Shown here in pieces: positions 34,550 through 42,393 of a DNA stretch of 64,000 nt. The position numbers were made by a program, and so were the translations under genes. The notes below the pieces were generated by a model. The model was not told the DNA's origin, made no database searches, and was given only the letters and a program-made list of their open reading frames with translations. The stretch comes from Algoriphagus boseongensis (GTDB lineage: Bacteria > Bacteroidota > Bacteroidia > Cytophagales > Cyclobacteriaceae), in the NCBI RefSeq assembly GCF_004362805.1, contig NZ_SNYF01000005.1:62001-126000 (forward strand), read 5' to 3'. Every line of letters begins with the position of its first letter. Position 1 is the first letter of the stretch.

Positions 34550-34790
34550 AATCATCTGTGTTCATCCGTGTAATCTGTGAGAAAACTAATCTCTCACAGA
34601 CCTGCCCGTATCAGGCGGGTGGCACAGATTCCCACAGATTAATTAATAAAAAGTATCTGTGCTTATCTGAGTTATCTGTGAGAAAACTAATCTCTCACAG
34701 ACCTTCCCGTATCAGGCGGGTGTCACGGATCACCACAGATTAATTAATAAAAAGTATCTGTGCTTATCTGAGTTATTTGTGAGAAACTAA
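34550..34790. repeat. Long palindromic repeat array, right part (2 copies)
   Basis: Units begin at 34593 and 34694, 101 bp apart, with small changes (GGCACAG for GTCACGG in the first; ACCTTCCC for ACCTGCCC in the second). ATCTGTG words begin at 34554. The array runs into the end of the P-type ATPase gene: the last codons of that gene (LVSHK, stop at 34773) are read from repeat sequence. Confidence 0.9.
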
Positions 34791-37349
34791 TTTCCGCACG
34801 ATTTTTTCCAATTCTACTGCATGAAAGACCACCAAAGCCATCCCAAGAGCAAATCCCAGCTCTTTTAAGTTTAAGGCTTGAGTATGGAAAATCTCATTGA
34901 AAAATGGAAGGTAAACAACCGATAGTTGTAGAATAAACGTGAAAATAACAGAAAGGAGTAATGGCTTATTGCTAAAAAATCCCTGACGGAAAAGGAGGGT
35001 TCTGTTACTTCTGACAGCCATTACATGGCCAAGTTGGGACATGGAAAGAACTGTAAAAACCATGGTTTGCCAATGCCAACCCTGACGAATCGCCCAGAAT
35101 TGGGTGAACAAGGTAACTCCTGCCATTAAAACCCCTACCCACAGAATATGATAGCCGACTCCATCTGAAAAGAGACTTTGTTTGGGTGGTCTGGGAGGTC
35201 TTTTCATGATGTCTTTTTCAGACCGCTCCCCGGCAAGAGCAAGTGCAGGAAGACCGTCAGTTACTAGATTTATCCAAAGAATGTGGATAGGAAGTAGGGG
35301 AATAGGAAGACCTAAAAATGGAGCCAAAGTGATGGTCCAAATTTCAGCTCCATTACAGGTCATGATGTATTTGATGAATTTGACGATGTTGTCAAAAATC
35401 CTCCGTCCTTCCTTTACGGCATTGACAATGGTTGAAAAATTATCATCCAGCAAAATCATATGTGCGGCTTCCTTGCTCACGTCCGTGCCGGAGATTCCCA
35501 TCGCGACACCGATATTGGAGGCCTTAAGTGATGGCGCGTCATTTACCCCATCTCCGGTCATGGATACGAAATGACCTTTTTGTTGAAGTGCTTTGACGAT
35601 ATGCAATTTTTGTTCTGGTGCTACCCGGGCATAGACCGTTACCTTTTCCACTTGATTGGAAAAATCAAGATCGGATAGAGCTGTTAGTTCTTTTCCAGTC
35701 AAGACCACATCGCCTGGTTTCCAAATTCCTACTTGTTCAGCGATTGCCTTTGCCGTCTCCGGGTGATCCCCTGTGATCATCACCACCTTAATTCCTGCAG
35801 TTTGACATTCCTGAATGGAATCCTTCACTTCATCTCGGGCTGGGTCAATGAGACCGATTATTCCAAAAAGTTCAAGCTTAGACTCTAAATCGCTAAGGGA
35901 TTCGGGGAGTTTTGAGACAATTTTCCCTGCGAATGCAAGTACTCTTTGCCCTTTTTGGGCGAAATCCTTTGAGGCTTTTTCCAGGGACTGAGCATCATCT
36001 TTCTTTTCAAGAATTTCGCTGATTGCTTCCGAAGCTCCCTTGCAAAGAATCAAAAATTTCTCTCCCAAAGGATGAATAGTCGTCATTCTCTTCCGGCTCG
36101 AATCGAAAGGGATTTCCTCTTCTCTAGGGAATTGCTCCTGGATTTTTTGGAAGCTTTCTTTTGATTTTTCTTTGATAAAAAACTCCACCAAGGCTAATTC
36201 AGTAGATTCCCCTTCTGGATTTCCTTCTTCTCCGAAATGAATGTCATGGTTCAGAGCAAGGCAAAGTTCAAATGGAGAGAAGGCCGGAGCCTCCGCTATA
36301 TTTTTCCAAAACCCTTCCTTCTCAAATTTCTGAGAAGTGACCACAGACATTTTATTTTGGGTCAGGGTACCTGTCTTATCCGTGCAGATAAAAGTTACTG
36401 AACCAAGGCTCTCAACGGCGGGAAGTTTTCGGATAAGCGCATGTTTCTTAGCCAATCTTGCCGCTCCTAAAGAAAGAGAAATGGTAATCAAGGCAGGAAG
36501 TGCTTCAGGAATAGCTGCAACTGCCAAGCTCACGGAAAGCAATAAAACCGGAAAAATTTCCTCTCCTCTGAGAATTCCAGTAATAAATAACACCGCACAA
36601 ATTCCCAGAATCAAGTAGGAAATTACCTTTCCAAAACGCTGCATACGCTGTTGGAGAGGAGTTTTTGGGGTCTCCTCTTGAAGCAGGTCTGCAATTTTCC
36701 CGATTTGGGTATCCATTCCCGTGGCTACTGCGATTCCTGTTGCTCTACCGTTGGTGACCAAGGTCCCTTTAAAAGCCATATTCAGTTGATCCCCTGGACT
36801 TAAGCTTGGTGATTCAAGGACTTCAGGTGATTTATCAATGGCAACGGACTCCCCAGTCAGGGAGGATTCATCAATTTTTAAGGAAAAGGTGTCAATTAAT
36901 CGTAAATCCGCAGGCACCATGTTTCCCGCCTCCAAAATGACCAAGTCTCCCGGGACTATTTCCAAAGAGGAAATGGAAAGTGTTTTCCCTGATCGAATAA
37001 CCTTACTTTGAGTTTCTGTCAGCTTTTTGAGGGATTCCATGGCCTTTTCGGCCCGGTATTCCTGAACAAATCCCAAGACGGCATTGAGTAAAATAATTAC
37101 GAGAATGATGATCGTATCCGTCAGATCTCCGACTATTCCAGAGATGATCGCTGCTGCGGCCAAAATCAGTATCATGAAATCCTTGAATTGGCCTAAAAAC
37201 AAAAGCCAAGTCGGTTTTTTCTTTTTTTCCTGAAGTTGGTTGGGGCCGTATTCCTGAAGTTTTTTTTCCGCAAGGTCTTCGGTCAGTCCGGTTTTTCCTG
37301 TTTGGAATTCTTTAAAAATGGTTTCAGGAGAAGACTGGTAAAATGACAT
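34773..37349 (-). CDS. P-type cation ATPase, Ca-transporting type
   Basis: The product is 858 residues. The actuator TGES motif is in IDESSLTGESVAIDK, the phosphorylated Asp is D324 in ICTDKTGTLTQNKM, and the hinge is MITGDHPETA with TGDGVNDAPSLK. The M4 motif AAIPEALPA and M6 NLVTDGLPALAL match P2-type Ca2+ pumps. A C-terminal cation-ATPase region completes the protein. It should export Ca2+ (or possibly Mn2+ or Na+) from the cytoplasm. Its last few codons come from the adjacent repeat array, so the natural C-terminus may have been replaced. Confidence 0.92.
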   Translation of the reverse strand: MSFYQSSPETIFKEFQTGKTGLTEDLAEKKLQEYGPNQLQEKKKKPTWLLFLGQFKDFMILILAAAAIISGIVGDLTDTIIILVIILLNAVLGFVQEYRAEKAMESLKKLTETQSKVIRSGKTLSISSLEIVPGDLVILEAGNMVPADLRLIDTFSLKIDESSLTGESVAIDKSPEVLESPSLSPGDQLNMAFKGTLVTNGRATGIAVATGMDTQIGKIADLLQEETPKTPLQQRMQRFGKVISYLILGICAVLFITGILRGEEIFPVLLLSVSLAVAAIPEALPALITISLSLGAARLAKKHALIRKLPAVESLGSVTFICTDKTGTLTQNKMSVVTSQKFEKEGFWKNIAEAPAFSPFELCLALNHDIHFGEEGNPEGESTELALVEFFIKEKSKESFQKIQEQFPREEEIPFDSSRKRMTTIHPLGEKFLILCKGASEAISEILEKKDDAQSLEKASKDFAQKGQRVLAFAGKIVSKLPESLSDLESKLELFGIIGLIDPARDEVKDSIQECQTAGIKVVMITGDHPETAKAIAEQVGIWKPGDVVLTGKELTALSDLDFSNQVEKVTVYARVAPEQKLHIVKALQQKGHFVSMTGDGVNDAPSLKASNIGVAMGISGTDVSKEAAHMILLDDNFSTIVNAVKEGRRIFDNIVKFIKYIMTCNGAEIWTITLAPFLGLPIPLLPIHILWINLVTDGLPALALAGERSEKDIMKRPPRPPKQSLFSDGVGYHILWVGVLMAGVTLFTQFWAIRQGWHWQTMVFTVLSMSQLGHVMAVRSNRTLLFRQGFFSNKPLLLSVIFTFILQLSVVYLPFFNEIFHTQALNLKELGFALGMALVVFHAVELEKIVRKLVSHK

Positions 37350-37468
37350 CTTAGGGATGATTGACTATTCCTAAAAGTACAAATTACTTGCTTACAGTAC
37401 TAGTGAAAAAGCCCTTGAATGGACCAAAGTTGGAATGAATAATAAGCCAAGCCCAAGAAAAATCTCCA

Positions 37469-38008
37469 TTAGTTAGGAGACATAAAAATCCTCTGTTGGT
37501 AGCTGAAATTGAGCAAACTCAAAACCTCTCCAAAAGCATCGGCAGCACTCAACTGTTTTTCTTCTACTTTCTTTCCCAAAAGTCTGCAAAGTAAAAGTCC
37601 ATAGACTCCATTGAGACAGATTTGAATTTCGGAACCCAGATTTTCTCCATTGGCAGCTGTAATTGCATCCAAAATATGAGGCTTGGCTTTATGGTAAGTT
37701 TCGAAGTAGCTACGATCAGTTTTTACCAATTCGTAATGCAGTTGGGTGAGATTTTTTACCAACTCATTCAATTCATTCAAATGTCCTTTTTCAAGAATTC
37801 CATGAGCTTTCATTTTCTGAACCAAACCTTCAAACCAGCCTAAGATTTCTTCCTTTTCTTCATCAGAAACAGGATAATGAGAAATCACATATTGCTGAAT
37901 TTCATCCAAATTGCCCTGGTAGGATCGGATCAAATCCTCCATTTGGTACATGTAAATGAGGTATTCCCCGATGTTTTGAGATTTTTTCTTTTCGGCAACA
38001 GATTTCAT
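37469..38008 (-). CDS. DUF4924 family protein
   Basis: The product is 179 residues, predicted all-helical, cytoplasmic. The N-terminus KKKSQNIGEYLIYMYQMEDLIRSY and the central LHYELVKTDRSYFETYHKAKPHI block match the Bacteroidota-specific DUF4924 family. The function is unknown. It is monocistronic between the ATPase and a hairpin-rich spacer. Confidence 0.8.
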   Translation of the reverse strand: MKSVAEKKKSQNIGEYLIYMYQMEDLIRSYQGNLDEIQQYVISHYPVSDEEKEEILGWFEGLVQKMKAHGILEKGHLNELNELVKNLTQLHYELVKTDRSYFETYHKAKPHILDAITAANGENLGSEIQICLNGVYGLLLCRLLGKKVEEKQLSAADAFGEVLSLLNFSYQQRIFMSPN

Positions 38009-38045
38009 TGAAATGAGGTTGATTAGGTGGTAAAGTTAGGAAACA

Positions 38046-38215
38046 ATGGAAATACAGTCGAAATACGATAGAAATACTATGGAAATAAACCTCGCTGCGC
38101 GAGGTGAAATAAGTTTCGCGAATCGGCTCAAATCTGGAGCTGTTAGGCGAAATTATTTCGCCGAAGGCGTTTTTCTTTTTGCATCGCAAAAAGTATTTCC
38201 AATGTATTTCTTAAG
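38046..38215. repeat. Gene-less GAAATA/TATTTC inverted element with hairpins
   Basis: GAAATA starts at 38049, 38060, 38071 and 38082, exactly 11 bp apart. The inverted word TATTTC starts at 38194 and 38205, also 11 bp apart. Between them lie three perfect stems: ACCTCGC/GCGAGGT with loop TGC, GGCGAAA/TTTCGCC with loop TTA, and CTTTTTGC/GCAAAAAG with loop ATC. The element resembles the flanks of the four-helix-bundle gene at 59937 without the gene, like a miniature derivative. Confidence 0.8.
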
Positions 38216-38274
38216 TATTGGCGTATAGATTGGTCAATTTCCATATCCGTATCAATCAAACCCTTCTTTTTTCC

Positions 38275-38282
38275 TACTTTTG
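38275..38282 (+). promoter_or_regulatory. Minus-7 promoter box of lepA
   Basis: TACTTTTG fits TAnnTTTG exactly and lies 15 nt before the ATG at 38298. No clear minus-33 TTG is seen. Confidence 0.55.
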
Positions 38283-38297
38283 CCGCACGAAAAGCTT

Positions 38298-40085
38298 ATG
38301 AAAAACATTAGAAACTTCTGTATCATCGCCCATATTGATCATGGGAAGAGTACGTTGGCGGATAGGTTGTTGCAGTTTACCAATACGATCTCCGATCGGG
38401 AAATGCAAAACCAAGTGTTGGACGATATGGATCTCGAGCGTGAACGTGGCATCACGATCAAGTCTCATGCGATTCAAATGAAGTACACTTACCAAGGTGA
38501 AGAATATACCCTCAACCTGATCGATACCCCTGGTCACGTTGACTTTTCTTATGAAGTTTCCCGATCCATTGCTGCCTGTGAAGGGGCATTGTTGATTGTA
38601 GATGCATCTCAGGGAATTGAGGCTCAAACTATTTCCAACTTGTATTTGGCTTTGGGTCATGATCTTGAAATCATCCCTGTTTTAAATAAAATCGATTTAC
38701 CGGGTGCTGATCCTGAAAGCCGTGCTGATGAGGTTATTGACCTGATCGGTTGCAGCAGAGAGGATATTATTTTGGCCTCAGGAAAAGAAGGAATCGGTAT
38801 TGAAGATATTCTAAATGCGGTGGTAGAGCGAATTCCAGCTCCAAAGGGAGATCCTGAAGCCCCACTTCAGGCTATGATCTTTGACTCTCAATTCAACTCA
38901 TTTAGAGGTGTTGAGGTAATTTTCCGCGTTTTCAACGGAACCATCAACAAAGGAGATAAGATCAAATTTGTCAATACAGGAAAAGAATATTTTGCCGACG
39001 AAATCGGCATCTTGGGGATCAATCAAATTCCTCAGCAGACAATGGCTGCCGGAAATGTTGGTTACCTGATTTCAGGTATCAAGGTGGCTAAGGAAGTCAA
39101 GGTTGGTGATACAATCACTCACGTGAAAAACCCATGCAAAGAGGCGATCAAAGGTTTTGAAAACGTAAAACCAATGGTTTTCGCGGGGATTTATCCCGTT
39201 GATACTACCGAGTTTGAGGAGCTTCGAGCCTCCATGGAAAAGCTCCAATTGAATGATGCATCCTTGGTTTGGGAACCTGAAACCTCTGCTGCTTTGGGCT
39301 TCGGTTTCCGTTGTGGTTTCTTAGGAATGCTTCATATGGAGATTGTTCAGGAGCGTTTGGAGCGCGAGTTTGATATGACGGTAATCACTACTGTGCCATC
39401 GGTTCAGTTCAGAGCGATCATGACCAATGGGTCTGTTCAGCTGATCAATGCGCCAAGTGATATGCCAGATCCAACCAAAATGGATCATATTGAAGAGCCT
39501 TTTGTAAAAGCCTCAATTATTACAGCTTCTGACTATGTAGGTCCTGTTATTCAGCTTTGTATGGAAAAAAGAGGCCAGATCAAAAATCAGGTTTACTTGA
39601 CAGCTGATCGGGTGGAACTCCAGTTTGATATGCCTTTGGCGGAAATCGTATTTGACTTTTTTGACAAACTGAAGACAATTTCCCGAGGATATGCATCCTT
39701 GGATTACGAGATGAAAGGCTTTCAGCAGTCTCACATGGTTCGTTTGGATATCATGTTGAACGGAGAGCCTGTCGATGCACTTTCTGCAGTAGTTCACCGC
39801 GATAAAGCTTACGAATGGGGTAAGAGACTTTGCGAAAAGCTTCGTGAATTGGTTCCAAGACAGATGTTTGAGATTGCAATCCAAGCGGCTATCGGGCAAA
39901 AAATCATTGCCAGGGAAACTATCAAAGCTTTAAGGAAAAACGTTTTGGCGAAGTGTTATGGTGGTGATATTTCCCGAAAGAGAAAGCTTCTCGAAAAGCA
40001 GAAAAAAGGTAAAAAGAGAATGAGACAAGTCGGCAACGTCGAGGTCCCTCAGGAGGCGTTTATGGCGGTGCTTAAATTAGACTAG
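38298..40085 (+). CDS. lepA: Elongation factor 4 (LepA) translational GTPase
   Basis: The product is 595 residues. GTPase motifs are AHIDHGKST (G1), RGITIKS (G2), DTPGHVD (G3) and NKIDLPGA (G4). The LepA-specific C-terminal domain ends [18 protein letters not shown] and AFMAVLKLD. LepA binds ribosomes and acts in elongation or ribosome assembly. An upstream TTG at 38280 falls in the promoter and is not used. The length matches the family. Repeat islands lie both upstream and downstream. Confidence 0.96.
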   Translation: MKNIRNFCIIAHIDHGKSTLADRLLQFTNTISDREMQNQVLDDMDLERERGITIKSHAIQMKYTYQGEEYTLNLIDTPGHVDFSYEVSRSIAACEGALLIVDASQGIEAQTISNLYLALGHDLEIIPVLNKIDLPGADPESRADEVIDLIGCSREDIILASGKEGIGIEDILNAVVERIPAPKGDPEAPLQAMIFDSQFNSFRGVEVIFRVFNGTINKGDKIKFVNTGKEYFADEIGILGINQIPQQTMAAGNVGYLISGIKVAKEVKVGDTITHVKNPCKEAIKGFENVKPMVFAGIYPVDTTEFEELRASMEKLQLNDASLVWEPETSAALGFGFRCGFLGMLHMEIVQERLEREFDMTVITTVPSVQFRAIMTNGSVQLINAPSDMPDPTKMDHIEEPFVKASIITASDYVGPVIQLCMEKRGQIKNQVYLTADRVELQFDMPLAEIVFDFFDKLKTISRGYASLDYEMKGFQQSHMVRLDIMLNGEPVDALSAVVHRDKAYEWGKRLCEKLRELVPRQMFEIAIQAAIGQKIIARETIKALRKNVLAKCYGGDISRKRKLLEKQKKGKKRMRQVGNVEVPQEAFMAVLKLD

Positions 40086-40086
40086 G

Positions 40087-40117
40087 GATTTACGAGTTAC
40101 GAATTACGATTTACGAG
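40087..40117. repeat. Left TTACGA array of the 40149 element
   Basis: TTACGA starts at 40090, 40097, 40104 and 40111, exactly 7 bp apart. It begins 5 nt after the lepA stop codon. The mirror-image array lies on the far side of the next gene. Confidence 0.88.
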
Positions 40118-40148
40118 CTGATTTTGAACTTCAAAACTTATTTCCACT

Positions 40149-40502
40149 ATGAAACAGGATATGAATTTGAGGACAAAACAGTTCGCAATTGATGTTTGGT
40201 TACTTTGTTCAAAAATCCCTCATTCTCGAGAATACACTAATTATGTCAATCAGCTTTTGCGGTGTTCAAGTTCGGTTGGTGCAAATTTCCGGGCAGTTGG
40301 AAGGGCGAAATCGAAGGCTGATTTCATCAATAAATTGAAAATTGTGGAAGAAGAGGCTGATGAGAGTCAGTTCTTCCTGGAGCTTATTTTAAAAGTAAAT
40401 TCTAATCCTGAATTGGTTGTTGAAATTGAGCGATTGATCAAGGAAATAAATGAGATTATAGCAATTGTGGTTTCTAGTTTAAAGACAGCAAGGACTTCTT
40501 AA
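40149..40502 (+). CDS. Four-helix-bundle protein (S23/IVP family)
   Basis: The product is 117 residues, all-helical. The family pattern is clear: NLRTKQFAIDVWLLC at the N-terminus, NQLLRCSSSVGANFRAVGRAKSKADFINKLKIVEEEADESQFFLELI in the middle. Relatives are found in 23S rRNA intervening sequences and as Avd-like accessory proteins of diversity-generating retroelements, but most have no known role. Here no reverse transcriptase or rRNA is near. An in-frame ATG at 40161 is an alternative start. The gene is bracketed by four TTACGA units on the left and four TCGTAA units on the right. Confidence 0.85.
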   Translation: MKQDMNLRTKQFAIDVWLLCSKIPHSREYTNYVNQLLRCSSSVGANFRAVGRAKSKADFINKLKIVEEEADESQFFLELILKVNSNPELVVEIERLIKEINEIIAIVVSSLKTARTS

Positions 40503-40522
40503 AAATTTGAGGTTCAGGTAGA

Positions 40523-40553
40523 CTTCGTAACTCGTAACTCGTAACTCGTAATT
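40523..40553. repeat. Right TCGTAA array of the 40149 element
   Basis: TCGTAA starts at 40525, 40532, 40539 and 40546, exactly 7 bp apart, inverted relative to the left array. It ends 6 nt before the folD ATG, so the element has inserted tightly between lepA and folD. Confidence 0.88.
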
Positions 40554-40556
40554 AAA

Positions 40557-41438
40557 ATGATATTAATCGACGGTAAAAAAACATCCTCCGAAATAAAAAA
40601 TGAAATCGCCACCCGTGTAGCTGAAATCAAATCCGAAGGCGGCAAGACTCCACATTTGGCGGCTGTTTTGGTGGGAAATGATGGTGCTAGCCAAACCTAT
40701 GTTGGAGCCAAGGTGAAAGCCTGCGAAGAAGTTGGGTTTAAGTCTACTCTTGTTCGCTTAGAAGAAACCGTTTCTGAGGCCGAATTACTTCAAGTCGTGG
40801 AGGACATCAACAACAATCCGGATATCGATGGATTGATTGTTCAGCTTCCTTTGCCCAAGCATATTTCTGTAGATAAAGTGACCAATAAAATCCGTCCTGA
40901 AAAGGATGTGGATGGTTTTACTCCAGCCAACGTGGGAAGAATGACGCTCAATTGGCCAGCCTATGTAGCTGCGACTCCCTATGGAATCGTGGAATTATTG
41001 AAGCGATACAATATTGAAACTTCTGGAAAGCATTGTGTGGTCATTGGTCGAAGCCATATCGTGGGAAGTCCAATGAGTATTTTGATGGCTAGAAATGGCT
41101 ATCCCGGAAATGCAACGGTAACTTTGACACATAGCCGAACCAAAAATCTTTCAGAAATCACCAAAACCGCCGATATTCTTATAGTAGCAATTGGAAAACC
41201 TGAATTCGTGACGGGAGATATGGTGAAGCCAGGAGCAGTGGTAATCGATGTGGGAATTCACCGAATTGAGGATTCCAGCAAAAAGTCAGGTTTCCGTTTG
41301 ATTGGAGATGTGAAGTTTGACGAAGTAGCTCCTTTGGCTTCAGCAATTACCCCTGTTCCGGGTGGAGTCGGTCCAATGACCATTGCAGCTTTGCTCTATA
41401 ATACCCTTCAATCTGCAGAAAAGAAGGTTTTTGGTTGA
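40557..41438 (+). CDS. folD: Bifunctional methylenetetrahydrofolate dehydrogenase/cyclohydrolase
   Basis: The product is 293 residues. FolD signatures: [17 protein letters not shown] with the catalytic Tyr and Lys, [21 protein letters not shown] and the NADP-binding [10 protein letters not shown]; the C-terminus has [12 protein letters not shown]. It interconverts methylene-, methenyl- and formyl-tetrahydrofolate in the cytoplasm for purine and formyl-Met synthesis. The start ATG lies 6 nt after a repeat array, so its translation signals are within or beside inserted DNA. Confidence 0.95.
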   Translation: MILIDGKKTSSEIKNEIATRVAEIKSEGGKTPHLAAVLVGNDGASQTYVGAKVKACEEVGFKSTLVRLEETVSEAELLQVVEDINNNPDIDGLIVQLPLPKHISVDKVTNKIRPEKDVDGFTPANVGRMTLNWPAYVAATPYGIVELLKRYNIETSGKHCVVIGRSHIVGSPMSILMARNGYPGNATVTLTHSRTKNLSEITKTADILIVAIGKPEFVTGDMVKPGAVVIDVGIHRIEDSSKKSGFRLIGDVKFDEVAPLASAITPVPGGVGPMTIAALLYNTLQSAEKKVFG

Positions 41439-41473
41439 AATCAAAAAAAACTGGAGAAAAGCTTTGGCAGCAG

Positions 41474-41504
41474 TTGCTTCCAATAGGCTGACTTTCTACT
41501 TTTG
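41474..41504 (+). promoter_or_regulatory. tRNA-Leu promoter
   Basis: TTG (41474-41476), 20-nt spacer and TACTTTTG (41497-41504) match the Bacteroidota minus-33/minus-7 layout. The mature tRNA begins 13 nt downstream. Confidence 0.7.
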
Positions 41505-41516
41505 CAGACCCCAAAC

Positions 41517-41600
41517 GCGCATGTGGTGAAACTGGTAGACACGCCACTTTGAGGGGGTGGTGCCCGTTCGGGTGTGGAAGTTCGAATCTTCTCATGCGCA
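41517..41600 (+). tRNA. tRNA-Leu (GAG)
   Basis: A class II tRNA with acceptor halves GCGCATG (41517-41523) and CATGCGC (41593-41599) and discriminator A. The anticodon stem is CCACT/GGTGG, with a 7-nt loop holding anticodon GAG at 41551-41553. A long variable arm GCCCG/CGGGT and T-loop TTCGAAT are present. The genome-encoded 3' end is not a full CCA, so CCA must be added by the nucleotidyltransferase. Confidence 0.95.
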
Positions 41601-41601
41601 C

Positions 41602-41633
41602 AAAGCCCAATCGATTTTTCGGTTGGGCTTTTT
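41602..41633 (+). terminator. Terminator after tRNA-Leu
   Basis: A 12-bp stem begins AAGCCCAA (41603-41610) and closes with TTGGGCTT (41623-41630). A T run follows. Confidence 0.85.
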
Positions 41634-41693
41634 CTTTGAGCGGCCTAGTTCAGGGAGGATTTTTTTTTACCTTTTGGCATCAATTCTATTGCT

Positions 41694-42236
41694 ATGAAAA
41701 TTTATTCCAAAATCGCTCTGTTGGCATTTGCCCTCTTCCTTTCCATTGACGCCTTTTCTCAAACCCCACAGTATCCAATAGTGAAAGGTTATGGAGGAAT
41801 CTATGAAATTCCGGAAGCTACTGAGCGTCCTGATCCAACCATAGAATATAAAATCATCGTGGACTTGACCAGTGCTGCGGAAGACAATAAGCAAATTTCT
41901 CGATGGGTGGATAATGTGGCAAGAATGATGAATCTTCACGGCCTAGCTGGTGTGCCTAAGGAAAAAATTAAAGTGAAAGTAGTGGTTCATGGAGGTGGAA
42001 TTTTCACACTTTTGAATGACGAGAATTACAAAGAAAGATTTGAAGTAGATAATCCCAATATTAAAGTTTATGAGGCTTTAAAAGAAGCTGGAGCAGATAT
42101 TATGGTTTGTGGACAGTCATTGATCGCCAGAAATTTGAAGCAGGATGATCTATGGCCGGGGGTAAGAATCGCCCATTCTGCTTTGACAACTATCACTACC
42201 TACGTTCAACAAGGGTACGTTCCTTTGAAGTTTTAA
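41694..42236 (+). CDS. Secreted DsrE-family protein
   Basis: The product is 180 residues with a signal peptide ending IDAFSQ. The DsrE/F-like alpha/beta fold is seen in YKIIVDLTSAAEDNKQISRWVDNVARMMN, KVKVVVHGGGIFTLL and ADIMVCGQSLIARNL. The single Cys in VCGQS sits where DsrE-type sulfur carriers keep their active Cys. Exported single-gene members are of unknown role. It is flanked by terminators and is probably monocistronic. Confidence 0.85.
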   Translation: MKIYSKIALLAFALFLSIDAFSQTPQYPIVKGYGGIYEIPEATERPDPTIEYKIIVDLTSAAEDNKQISRWVDNVARMMNLHGLAGVPKEKIKVKVVVHGGGIFTLLNDENYKERFEVDNPNIKVYEALKEAGADIMVCGQSLIARNLKQDDLWPGVRIAHSALTTITTYVQQGYVPLKF

Positions 42237-42317
42237 CAAAACATATTGATTCTCAGAGGAGTTGTTTTAAAAAATCGAAAGACAAAAAAATCCAAATTTT
42301 ATGTCTTGCATCCGGGG

Positions 42318-42347
42318 ATTTGGAACTTTTATTCCAAATTTTCTTTT
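42318..42347 (+). terminator. Terminator after the DsrE gene
   Basis: The stem ATTTGGAA (42318-42325) and TTCCAAAT (42332-42339) has a 6-nt loop and is followed by a T-rich tail. Confidence 0.65.
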
Positions 42348-42357
42348 AAAAAGTCAT

Positions 42358-42365
42358 TAAATTTG
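42358..42365 (+). promoter_or_regulatory. Minus-7 box of the purF-like gene
   Basis: TAAATTTG matches TAnnTTTG exactly and lies 28 nt before the ATG at 42394. No clear minus-33 element. Confidence 0.45.
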
Positions 42366-42393
42366 AACTCCAATATAACTTCCCCTCTCCCAG

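Noticed and set aside
33468-34790. Looks at first like a CRISPR array
   Set aside because: The stretches between units are themselves repeats (ATCTGTG words and a 156-bp duplication), spacings alternate 55 and about 101 bp, and no cas genes are near.
40149-40502. Four-helix-bundle gene as part of a diversity-generating retroelement
   Set aside because: No reverse transcriptase, template repeat or variable-region target gene is in the window.
41347-41610. Open frame of 87 codons on the minus strand over tRNA-Leu
   Set aside because: It is the antisense of folD's end and the tRNA; such frames are a common false prediction across tRNA-Leu genes.
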